Below are positions 10,686-20,200 of a stretch of 64,000 nt of DNA, in pieces. Made by a program: the position numbers and the translations under genes. The notes under the pieces are model-generated. The model worked only from the letters and a program-made list of their open reading frames with translations, made no database searches and had not been told where the DNA came from. Numbering within the stretch: position 1 is the first letter of the stretch; each line of letters begins with the position of its first letter. Source of the stretch: Nocardia sp. NBC_00508 (GTDB lineage Bacteria > Actinomycetota > Actinomycetes > Mycobacteriales > Mycobacteriaceae); assembly GCF_036346875.1 (NCBI RefSeq), contig NZ_CP107852.1, positions 2,542,001-2,606,000 of the forward strand, in the 5' to 3' direction.

Positions 10686-10703
10686 GGCGGCGTAATCCTC
10701 GTG

Positions 10704-11228
10704 CTACCAGCTGGAGTCGGTGACTCTCCCCGGCCGATCCTCACGCTCACCGTGGTCGAACTCCTCGACATCGGTGAATCGCATTGCGGCGGTATCCTCG
10801 TCGCCCTCCGAGCGCTCGGGTGAGCCAGGCGGTGCGAGCGATACCGGCGGTTCGACCGGGATTTCACTGACGAAATCGGGCATACCGTCGATCAGATCGG
10901 AAAGCTTCGGCAGCCGGGCACGCCGATCGGTGATGGGCGCGGCCAGTTCCCGGTTCTTGCGCGCCACCTCTGCCGCGGCATCCTGCGCAACCTTGGTCAC
11001 CGTCTTGGCGATCTGCGCGTAGCTCAAATCCGCTATGCCCGCGGCGAATTTGGTCTCGATGACGACGCCATTGGCGTTCACGGTCACCGTCACCGTCTTG
11101 TCGCGCGAGGTCGCCGTCCCGGTGAGTTTCGTCCGCTCCTGCTGGGCCTCGGCGATAGCAAGCATCTGCTCCTGGAACGCGTCCAGGAGCGAGTCCATGT
11201 CCCGCTCATCGCGTCTTGCGTTGCTCAT
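10704..11228 (-). CDS. YbaB/EbfC-like protein of module B
   Basis: 174 residues. The first 100 residues have the YbaB/EbfC pattern: an N-terminal helix (LLDAFQEQMLAIAEAQQ), a beta section (VTVTVNANGVVIETKF) and a C-terminal helix (YAQIAKTVTKVAQDAA). After this comes a Pro/acidic tail ending VTDSSW. Its paralogue at 33252-33779 has the same plan and the same last six residues. Classical YbaB binds DNA. This branch always sits between a WXG100-like gene and a giant toxin-like gene here, so a role as partner or chaperone of the giant is inferred. The stop is 18 nt before the giant's start, which suggests one transcript. Confidence 0.8.
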   Translation of the reverse strand: MSNARRDERDMDSLLDAFQEQMLAIAEAQQERTKLTGTATSRDKTVTVTVNANGVVIETKFAAGIADLSYAQIAKTVTKVAQDAAAEVARKNRELAAPITDRRARLPKLSDLIDGMPDFVSEIPVEPPVSLAPPGSPERSEGDEDTAAMRFTDVEEFDHGEREDRPGRVTDSSW

Positions 11229-11245
11229 TCCGCCCCCTACCCGGG

Positions 11246-11572
11246 TCAGACGAGGCGGTCGAAGTTTTCGGTCGCGGCCTGTTGTTTCGCGTCGATCGCG
11301 TCGGCGGCTTGGTACTGGCCCCGTGACATCCGACGGAACGAGGTCGCGATGTTCCGCGTGCCGTCATTGATGCTGTCCATCGTGTTGTCGAAGCCCTCTT
11401 TGCCGTCGCGGAACTTGCTGCCGAACTTGTCGGGTCCCGCGGCGATGCTCGCTCGCGTCGCGGCGCCTTCCGCGGCAGCCACGATACTGAGCAGATCCTC
11501 ATCGGCCTTGGAAGTATCCGCACCGGCAGTCCGCAGCTTTTCGGTATACGTCTCGATTTCGTCTGCTGCCAT
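11246..11572 (-). CDS. WXG100-like small protein of module B
   Basis: The ATG at 11572 is chosen because GAAGGA lies 7 nt upstream. A longer GTG start at 11599 has no such site. The resulting 108 residues equal the length of the first protein of module A (33798-34124). The product (MAADEIETYTEKLRTAG...) is predicted nearly all helical, soluble and without a signal peptide, as expected of an ESX substrate. No clear WxG turn is visible, so family membership rests on length, helicity and gene order. It stops 17 nt before the YbaB-like gene and is probably translated from the same message. Confidence 0.7.
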   Translation of the reverse strand: MAADEIETYTEKLRTAGADTSKADEDLLSIVAAAEGAATRASIAAGPDKFGSKFRDGKEGFDNTMDSINDGTRNIATSFRRMSRGQYQAADAIDAKQQAATENFDRLV

Positions 11573-11686
11573 GCTGCTGTCCTTCGACTGATCGAACACC
11601 CACCTTCGATCATCGCATGAACGTCAACTGTCCAGCACGTAAAATCTCTGCGGCTAGGGATCATCCGCGGACTGCGCCGGATGGGT

Positions 11687-11983
11687 TCACCTGCTTGGGT
11701 TCTGCCCCTTCTTCCGATTGTGTTCTTCGATCGCCCGTTCCAGCTCAGCGCGGCGCGCGGCGGAGTTCGAGCCGTCGAGTTGCCCGGCGAAAGCGGCACG
11801 CGCCGCCGCCACCAGCCCCTCGCCGACCTCGGGATACGCTCTGGCGATGTCGATCAGGGCAGTTTCGGTTTCGATGTCCAGCCCCGTTTCCGAATGCAGC
11901 CCACCGCCGGTGGTGACCGACCCGAGTTCACGCTCGAAGTTGCGCCGCAGTTCGTCTTCGGAGGGAAATCGGCCTCGTACCAT
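11687..11983 (-). CDS. 98-residue acidic protein, paralogue of the 13926-14222 product
   Basis: I do not recognise a named family. The ATG at 11983 (GGGAGA 4 nt upstream) gives 98 residues, exactly the length of the paralogue downstream of giant A. A start at 11995 would add four residues. Shared blocks are FPSEDELRRNFE, TGGG.(H/Y)SE(T/S)GLD.ET, IARAYP and AAFAGQLDGSN.AAR. It is soluble, acidic and has no signal peptide or membrane segment. It lies between the 529-residue candidate immunity gene and module B. One copy sits next to each giant, so an accessory or immunity role is possible but unproven. Confidence 0.7.
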   Translation of the reverse strand: MVRGRFPSEDELRRNFERELGSVTTGGGLHSETGLDIETETALIDIARAYPEVGEGLVAAARAAFAGQLDGSNSAARRAELERAIEEHNRKKGQNPSR

Positions 11984-12037
11984 CAGTTCTCCCATGTGCG
12001 TAGGGTTCCTGCGACGTTGCTTTCCGTAGCGCCCTGG

Positions 12038-13627
12038 TCAGGCCTCCACCGAGCCGTGGCGCTGCTGGAACCGCTGCTCGAACTCGGCGATGTACACAGA
12101 CGGTGCCACCGACGACGAGGACTGCTCCAGCACACCGTCGTCGGCGATGTAGAAGATGGCCCGGCCGATCGAGATCTCACCCGGCTGGGTGGGCACGTAG
12201 ACCATCCAGCCCACACTGATCCGGTCGGCCCGCAGCTCGTCCAGCGGATACCCGCTGGTATCCAGGCCGCGGTCTCGAATGAACCTGCGCACCCGGGAGA
12301 TCGCCTCGTCCGCGGCCATCGGCTCGGGCAGCGACATCGCCACACCCGCCATGGTCAGCTGGTAGAGAGCGCTGTCGACGTCGAAACTCCCGTCGTCGCC
12401 GAACACGTCCACCAGGGTGTCGCGCGTGACGACGCCGACCTCGGCGGCCGACACCAGGGTGGCCACCGCCGCCCGCTGCCGGTCGGTCGGCTGCTCGGCC
12501 ACCAGTCCCGCGATCACCTCGGCCACCGTGTCGGCGGTCCAGATACCGGGCACCGCGTCACTGAGCTGATCCGCGGGCGAGGACTCACCGCGATACCAGT
12601 TTCCGTTATCCCACCAGTAGCAGAACGACAACAATCCGTTGGCCGCACGCGGATTCAAAACCGGATTCGCCACCCACTCCGGCGCACCCGCGAAGAACTC
12701 GGGCATCGGATCGCCGCCGTTGTAGGTGGCATCCAGCTCCGGCGCATTCCACACTCCGCCCGACAGCACGGCCCGTCCACCTGGCAGGACATACAGCGTC
12801 GAGCCGCTGCGCTTGGCGCCCTCGAACCAGCCGAGCGCGGGCAATATCCGCGGGCCCCACTGCGATCCGGCCGCCACGAACGCCGCGGCCATCACCGCCC
12901 ACCGCGGCCACATCACCGGGAAGGCGGGGAAATCCCGCTCGGACAGGACCCCGCGCACACCCGCCGCGCGATCGGCCCGCGCCTGTGCCGCGGCCTCCTG
13001 CGCGGTGCGCGACTGCCTGTCACCATGTCCGGCATAGGCCGCCAGCCACACCGGAAGAGCATCCCGGGGATATACCTCGAGGTCCGCGCGGTAGATCTCC
13101 GGCGGGAACAGTTGATCGTCCGGGAACGGCTCGTCGCCGTAGTCGTAATCGACCTCGATCTCTCCGACATTGGTCAAGGTCAGCACCAAGCGCCACCAAG
13201 GGCCGTCGCTGAGCTGCGCCGACAGCTGCCGATGCTCGCGTATCAGTGCGAGCACCGCCTCGGTCGGTTGGATGCGCACCGAGCGCTCCTGCTCGTCCGC
13301 GAAGAAGACCTGCGCCACCTCGGCCGCCGTGGTCAGCGCGAACACCGCGTCCAGCCGCGCCCAGCCCTGCGGACCCAATGCCGCCAGCTCGCGAGCGATC
13401 TGGTGGTTGAGTTGCTTGGCCCGCTCGGCGATGTCGGGATTCTCGTCCTCGACGAGGGTGAATTCCACGTCCGGGTCGTCGTTGTGCTCTTGGAAGCTCG
13501 CCATGAACTGCCGCATGAAGGCGTCGTTGGCGTCGCGGCCTTCCGCGGTCGGTTCCTCGGGACCGCCGCCGGACCCCGCGTCGTTGCCGGCCCCGCGGTC
13601 GTCGGCCTCGTCGTCTGGTCTGGTCAC
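12038..13627 (-). CDS. Candidate two-domain immunity protein (529 aa)
   Basis: GTG start at 13627, with GAGGAG 11 nt upstream. After an acidic tail of about 35 residues, residues 40-200 contain a block (IEVDYDYGDEPF ... DLEVYPR...PVWL) like the DUF600/YezG immunity fold. The last 80 residues (VGWMVYVPTQPGEISIG...IFYIADDGVLEQ...YIAEFEQRF) resemble Imm35/YrhB-type immunity domains. The middle is rich in Trp and unassigned. There is no signal peptide, so it is probably cytosolic. It is flanked by the two 98-residue paralogues and sits between the two giant genes, where an immunity gene is expected. The family calls are made by eye; immunity is an inference. Confidence 0.65.
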   Translation of the reverse strand: MTRPDDEADDRGAGNDAGSGGGPEEPTAEGRDANDAFMRQFMASFQEHNDDPDVEFTLVEDENPDIAERAKQLNHQIARELAALGPQGWARLDAVFALTTAAEVAQVFFADEQERSVRIQPTEAVLALIREHRQLSAQLSDGPWWRLVLTLTNVGEIEVDYDYGDEPFPDDQLFPPEIYRADLEVYPRDALPVWLAAYAGHGDRQSRTAQEAAAQARADRAAGVRGVLSERDFPAFPVMWPRWAVMAAAFVAAGSQWGPRILPALGWFEGAKRSGSTLYVLPGGRAVLSGGVWNAPELDATYNGGDPMPEFFAGAPEWVANPVLNPRAANGLLSFCYWWDNGNWYRGESSPADQLSDAVPGIWTADTVAEVIAGLVAEQPTDRQRAAVATLVSAAEVGVVTRDTLVDVFGDDGSFDVDSALYQLTMAGVAMSLPEPMAADEAISRVRRFIRDRGLDTSGYPLDELRADRISVGWMVYVPTQPGEISIGRAIFYIADDGVLEQSSSSVAPSVYIAEFEQRFQQRHGSVEA

Positions 13628-13925
13628 GTCGGCGCAATCTCCTCATTCGTCCGCACCGAGGGACGGCCCCCCACGCGGGAGGCGGCGCGCCGGTGCCCGA
13701 GCTGTGTCAGTGCTCCCATCCTGGCACAACGACCCACCTGGCGGCCGCCGAACTACGCGGTAGTCCGCGTCGGCTCGGGTTCCATCGGATGTCGATAGAC
13801 CCGCAGTCAGGGATGCCGGAAGGTTGGTCGCATGAACTCGCGGCCGGGAATTCGCGTTACAGCCGGTCAGAACCTCGGTGCGCCAGTGTCCTTCGCAGTC
13901 GGCGACCGTCGGCTCAGCGGCCCGC

Positions 13926-14222
13926 TCACATGCCCGATCGACCCGCTGCCTTGCGGCGATTGAACTCCTCGATCTTGCGGACGAGCGCGGCCTGCCGAGC
14001 CGCGGCGTTCGAACCGTCCAGCTGACCGGCGAACGCGGCGCGGGCGGCGTCGACGAGTTCGTCGGGCACGTCCGGGTAGGCGCGCGCGATCGTCCACAGC
14101 GCCTCCTCGGTTTCCATGTCCAAGCCGCTCTCGGAATAGATGCCGCCACCGGTCAGCACCGAAGCGAGCAGCTCGTCGAAGTTGGCGCGCAGTTCGTCGT
14201 CGCTCGGATAGTCGTAGCGCAC
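13926..14222 (-). CDS. 98-residue acidic protein downstream of giant A
   Basis: GTG start at 14222 with AAGGAGG about 4 nt upstream. The protein (MRYDYPSDDELRANFDELL...) is a close paralogue of the 11687-11983 product and identical in length. It is acidic, predicted helical and has no export signal. It starts 37 nt after the giant A stop, so it is probably co-transcribed with it. No family is recognised. Its position fits a small immunity or accessory protein. The 298 bp after it (13628-13925) show no gene. Confidence 0.75.
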   Translation of the reverse strand: MRYDYPSDDELRANFDELLASVLTGGGIYSESGLDMETEEALWTIARAYPDVPDELVDAARAAFAGQLDGSNAAARQAALVRKIEEFNRRKAAGRSGM

Positions 14223-14259
14223 GATCCCTCCTTACTCTCGTCCATTGTTCGCTCCTGGC

Positions 14260-17200
14260 TCACCCGGCGAATATCCGGGTGCGCCGGACCGGGTCGGCGA
14301 GCACGTCGCGGATCAGCATGCCGAGGTCGAAGTCGGGCGGCACCGCGGGATAATGCACGTCGCACACCACCGTGCCGCTCACGGTCACCACCAACCGTGT
14401 GGTGCGATTGTCCACCTGCTGCCATTGCGCGCCCACATGCTCGTCCTCCAGATCGATCACCCGCTCACCCACGCGAAGAACCAGGCGGGCGCCATCCCGG
14501 TAGAAGACCATCTGCATCGGCCCGAGCTCGCCGAAGACCCCGCCGACCGGCCCGACGCCGAGCGCGACGCCGCGCAGAGCTCCCGTCACGGGGTCGAAGT
14601 CGGCGACTTCACCGAACCCGGTGTGCGCGCGAACCAGAATCCCGCTCCTGATGGCAGGCCCGTCATTGCCACTCTGATCTCGCCCGTTGCCGTACGACGC
14701 ACGTGGAAACGCACGCGACGGCGCGGAACCGGACGACGGCGAGCCCATCGGCGGCATGGCGGGGATACCCGGCGCACCGGGTTGTCCGGGCTGGATGGTC
14801 GGTGGAGTCGCGGAGTTGGATGCGCCGACGTCCGGCTGCGGGATGTGCGGGTCCGCCCTGGGAGCCGAATATTCCTGGCGGCTCGGCGATTCGCGTGCCG
14901 GGTCTGGTGCGGTGTGCCTGGATGACGGACCTTCGTTGCTTCCGGAAGCGTCATCCAGGGCTGGTGCGGGGTTTGGGGGGCCCGTTGCATCCGGCGTATC
15001 CGGCCGCGTCGTCGGCACCGGCGTGTCGGGCGAACCGGTGGGCGCGCCCGAATACATCGGCGTCCCAAGTGCATTCGTGGCGCCCGGGCCCGCACCATTC
15101 GACAGGGCAGATTCGCTCGGTGGCGTCGAGCCATTCTGGGAAACCGAGGATTCCGGCGGGAACGACTGCTGCGGACCAGAGGAATGCGGCGGCGGGAGGT
15201 CCGGTACATGCGGAAGTCGCGGCGGCTCGGGCAGGTCCGGCGTGAAGGGCGCGTCCGGCGCAGTCGGGTGCCCCGCAGAGCCTGGCAGGTCGGGCCGATG
15301 CGGTAGCTCCGGTGCGGCCGGTGGCCCTGGTGCTGGTGGCTGGTCCGGGCCGAGCGGCAACCCCGGCGGGCGCGGCAAATCCGGCGCATGCGGAAGCTCC
15401 GGCAGTTGCGGAATACCCGGATGATCGGGCAACCCCGGCAGCCGCGGTGGTTGCGGAAGCCGCGGCAAGTCCGGGCCCTCCGGCAAGCCCGGGGGCTCTG
15501 GCAACTCCGGCGGCTGCGGCAACTCCGGGGGCTCAGGCAACCCCGGCGGCTGCGGCAACTCCGGGGGCTCAGGCAACCCCGGCGGCTCCGGCAACTCCGG
15601 GGGCTCAGGCAACCCCGGCGGCTCCGGCAACTCCGGATGCTCAGGCAACCCCGGCGGCTCCGGCAACTCCGGGGGCTCAGGCAACCCCGGCGGCTCCGGC
15701 AACTCCGGCGGCTGTGGCTGTGGCAACTCCGGCGGCTGTGGCTGTGGCTGTGGCTGTGGCTGTGGCTGTGGCTGTGGCTGTGGCTGTGGCTGTGGCTGTG
15801 GCTGTGGCTGTGGCTGTGGCTGTGGCTGTGGCTGTGGAAGCAAGGGTGGGAGGTGCTGCACGAGGATGTGCAGCGGATCCGGCATATCGAAGTCGTAGCG
15901 CTTCGGCGGGTGCGGGATATGCGATCGCAACGACGAACCAGGCAGGTAAGAACGACCGGGGGTGCCCTGCGGATTGGGCTGCGAGCCTGGCGGTTCCGAG
16001 TCGTCGTCGCCGTTCTCGCCGGTGTTTGCCTCCGGCGGGTTCGGGGTATCGCTGCGCCCGGACCGCGCTCCGGTCTCCGGGCTCTCCGGCAACTGCGTGT
16101 CGGAGTCCCGAGTGGACTCGGTATCTTCCTCGTCCGGCCGCGGTTTCCCGTCCACCACCGTCGACCGGTCGGCCTGACTCGGCTCCGCGGTACCGGCACG
16201 GGGCGATTCTCCTTCGCCGGAATCCTGCGGCCGCACCGACGATCGGCCGGGCTCCGCGTCTTCGCCGTCGTTAGCAGGCGCATCATCCTTCCGCACCGGC
16301 GGTGCGGCGGCGGCGCCAGAGCCCGGTCGATGCGGTAGCGGATCGCGCGGCGCGACCGTCCCCGCACCACCTTCTTCCGGCCCGCTGTCGCCGCGATCGG
16401 TCGCGGGTTCAGCGGGTCGGCGGCCGCCTTCGGATTCCTCTGGCATACGCCGCGACCGGTCGGCGCCGTCCGTTCCCTCAGTCGAGTGCGACGGGGCGGC
16501 GGCAGGGCGTTCCTCCGCACGCGACGATGTCGCCGCGTCCTCTGCGGGAGGAAGCGGGTTCGGTGGAGTCCTGGGAGGAGGTTCCGGGCCAGGGGGAAGC
16601 TCTGGGGTGTCCGCGCGGGGCGGGAGCTGGCGGTCCGGTGTGAGCGGGGCAGGCGCGTAGGGGATTCCGGCACGCCAGCCGGTCAGCGGCGGGCGGTTGG
16701 CGTTCCAGTCCAGGCCGATCATGATGACGTGCTGGTTGGCGTCGCGCCAGGTGGCGGTCGGGTTCGCGCGCAGGTAATTCGACTCGGCGAGGCCGTCCTG
16801 CAACAGCAAGATGTCCTGCGGCAGTGGCTCGCCCGCGATGAGCCGGTTCCATGCCTCGGCGACGTCGGCCACCGCGTCCAGTGGACGGCGGACCAGTACA
16901 CCGTCGCGCGGGTCGCGCACCAAATGCTCGTCGCGCATCAGGTGGTTCTTGATCTGCTCGATCTCGTCGCGGGTGAACTCGGGTGTGGTGTCGGCGAGCT
17001 GATCGGCCACCGGCCGGGCGAGGTCCGTGAGGTCGACCACGCCGGTGGCCTCGCGCAGCATGTCCCTGAGATCGGTCACCAATTGGATCGCGTCGCCGGG
17101 CTGTTCGTCGCGCAACTGACCGGCCAGGCCTTCCGCGAGCGCGTCGAGGTCGACATCGCCCCGGGTCGCGAGCTGGTGTGCGATCTGGGCGATGAGATCC

Positions 17201-20200
17201 CGTGCGCGCGCGGTCCGGTCGGCCTCGCGGTGCGCGGCGAGGTTGTCGGTGATCGTGTCGATGTCGCTGTCATCGGCGCGGAAGCGCTGGTACTCGCCAT
17301 CGGCCCAGTCCTGCACCCGCGCCCAGTTCGCTTGCGCCGCACGCTGTCTTTCCAGGAACGGCTCGCTGAGCTCGCCGCGGTCGGGCACTTCGTCGCGCAC
17401 GTTCCACTCCCGCGCCATCGGCTGCACGTCTGGACGCGGCGCGCGGAACCACGGATGCCCCTTGAATCCCGGGCGTATCCGTCCGGGATGACTCTTGTCG
17501 CTGAACCAGGTGAATCCGGACAACTTCGCCGACTCGAGGATGATCCGCATCGTGTTGTAGAAGACGTCGGCAAATGGCAGCTCATAGGTGGGCACGCCGG
17601 GGTCGAGCGGCTTGCCGCCCGGGATGACCGGCAGAAGGTCCTGGTTGATACCGGGGCCGTTGTCGACGAACGGATCGACCAGCGCCGACTGGAACGGATC
17701 GACAGCCCACCCGCTGACGCCCTCGGGCAGATCGCGTGGGGTGAACTTCTTCGGCACGGTTCCCGAGTGGCCGCGCGGCTCCCAGCCGGGCCGGTCCGGG
17801 TTCACCGGATGCCATTCGCCGTCGGCGTCCTGCCAGCGGGTCAGGTGGATGCCGGGGGCGCCGTCGCGCCACCGCGAGGTGACGAACTCCCGGCGCGGCG
17901 GCGCCAGATCCTCGGTGTGCCAGCCTCCTTCACGGTCGGCGATGATCTGCCGGTACTCGATGGTCGTCTCCGGCCGGATGAACGCCTGCGCGACGGCGGC
18001 GCTGCGCTGCAACGCGTCGTGCAGCGCCGCGTCGTGGTCGGCGCGCGGGCTGTCGAGCGAGCCACGCGGACCGACGACGATGATGCGCGGCCGCTCCCCG
18101 TCGACGATGCCGACGCGATCGGTGACGCCGCGCGCCCCCGCCTCGGCCAGAAGGTCGCGGCAGGCGCCGCCCAGCTCGGCGATCCGGTCCTGGAGCCTGC
18201 CGATCTCGTTCTCGGCGCGGTTGACCCGTTCGGCCGCCTCACGCAGCAACTCCAGGTTCCTGGCCCGCTCGGCCACCTCATCGGCACGAATGGTCCGGCC
18301 GGCCACTTCGTCGAGCGTGTCGGCCAGATCATGCGGACCCAGCCGGTCCGGATCGACGCGCAGGCGCGCGGCGATGTCGTCGCGCATCACCCGCCACGGT
18401 TTGCTGCCCAAGACCAGATCGGCCCGCTCTCGTCCGAGCCGGTCGAGTTCGGCGGCGACCTCCGCGGACGGCAACGGCCGTTGCGGCGCGAGGTCGGCTC
18501 GCAATGCGTCGATGCGCCGATCGAGTTCCGCGAGAGCGGCGTCCGGGTCTGCGAACTTGTCTTTCGCGTTCTTGATCTCGGCGCGTTCGGCTACCAGTCG
18601 TTCCAGCTCGGCAATGGTCTCCTGGTCCGGACGGCGATACGGCCCCGCGCCGGCCGCTTCCAGTCGCGCGATGCGCTGATCCAGTTCCGCCAGGCGTTGA
18701 TCCGCCTCGTTGAACCGCTCCGCGGCTTCCTGGAGTTTGAAGATGGTCGCCAAGCGCTGCGCGCGCTCCGCCTCGCCCACCACTTCCGGTATCTGCGTGT
18801 CGGTTTCGTCACCGAAACCGGCGATGTCCCGCACGCCGACCAGGTCCGCGGTCAGCTCCTCGATCATCGCGGTCAAGTTGTCCTGGTTCAGCGCCACGTC
18901 CGGGTCGTGGATTGTGCGGCCGGGGGTGTCGAAGCGGGAGAACCGGTCGTCCCGCTTCGCCCGCCAGAACTCGCGCTCCGAGGCGAGGGCGGCACGCTCA
19001 CGCAGCAGCGCGTGGTAGACGCCTTCCGGCGTTCCCGCCAAGCGGGCGGCCTCGATCTGCTCGTCCAGTCGGGCGACGCGCTCGTCCGCGTCGTTGCAGG
19101 CCCTCGCGGCGTCTTCCAGCGCATCGATCTCGGCGTGCCTGCGCGGCATTTCGTCGACCCGCATGGTCTTGCCGCGCAGTTCCGCCAGCGTCTCGTCGAG
19201 CCGGTCGGCGGTGAGGTCGGCCGCGGGGTCCACCGGGAGCCGCTCGGCGCACTGATCACGCCGAGTGTGCAGCTCCTCGCTGCGCGCGACCGCTTCCGCA
19301 CGCTCGGCGCCAAGGCGTTCGAGTTCCGCCTGTGCCTCGGGCGTGATCTGGTCTGCGCGAACCTGCTCGGGCCTGCTCGGCTCGGCCGTGGTACGCGGCT
19401 GTCCGGCCTGCGGCTGGGCCGCACGCGAATCCCCCTGCGCGGGGCCGGAACCAGGCCTGTCTGGTGCCGGCGGCGCAGGCGACCCCCCTTCCTCCGGCGG
19501 CCGGAGGGTGGTGACGTGTACGCCGTTCTCGTCCACTGTGACAAGGCGGTAATCGATGCGCACACCCTGATCGGCCAGCTGCCGCCTGGTCTCCGGCGCC
19601 AGCACCGGATCCGGTTCGGCCAGCGGTGACGCCACCATCACCCGCTGCCCGTCCGGCAGCACACCGACGCCCTCGGCGACCATCCGCGCGCCTTCGGCGG
19701 CCAGTACGTCGCGAGCGGCGAGGATCCCGGCCTCGGTCCAGGCGTTGTTCTCCTCGGCGACCGCCCGGTGGTAGCGGTTCAGGTCCGACCGGATGGCGCG
19801 GACGAAAGTCGTGAGATCGGCGACACGTCGCTCGGCCGCGCGAAGATCGTCGAAGTACTGCACCATTTCGCCGCTCGGCACGTTCTCGCGGTTGCGCAAT
19901 GCCTCGGCGCGCGCGATCTCCGCCTGCATCCGTTCGTCGACCGCGCGGGAGATCTCGTGAGGCGTCATCCCCTCCGTACGCAGCCCGATCTGCCGCGCGC
20001 GATCGGCGATGCTCCGTGCGAGCGCTCGGCGGGCGGCGGCGGCCTGCGCGATCCGATCCTGCAGCGCGGGCAGTGCGTCGCGCAGTTCCGGTGTCACCGG
20101 CTCGTGTGTCCGCGACGGACCGTCTCGGCGCCATCCGCGCGAGCCCGGCTCTTCCGGCTCGTCCGGTCGCGGCGGGCTCGGCGGTTGGTCCGGCGGATTC

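Noticed and set aside
11681..13798. 705-codon open frame on the plus strand
   Set aside because: Antisense to the 529-residue and 98-residue genes, which have starts, ribosome sites and paralogues.
15734..15835. Phase-variable on/off switch at the GGCTGT tract
   Set aside because: The unit is six bases, so changes keep the frame; it can only change length.
15312..16338. Plus-strand frames rich in Trp-Leu or Ala-Val repeats
   Set aside because: Products of reading the hexanucleotide and proline repeats of giant A on the other strand.
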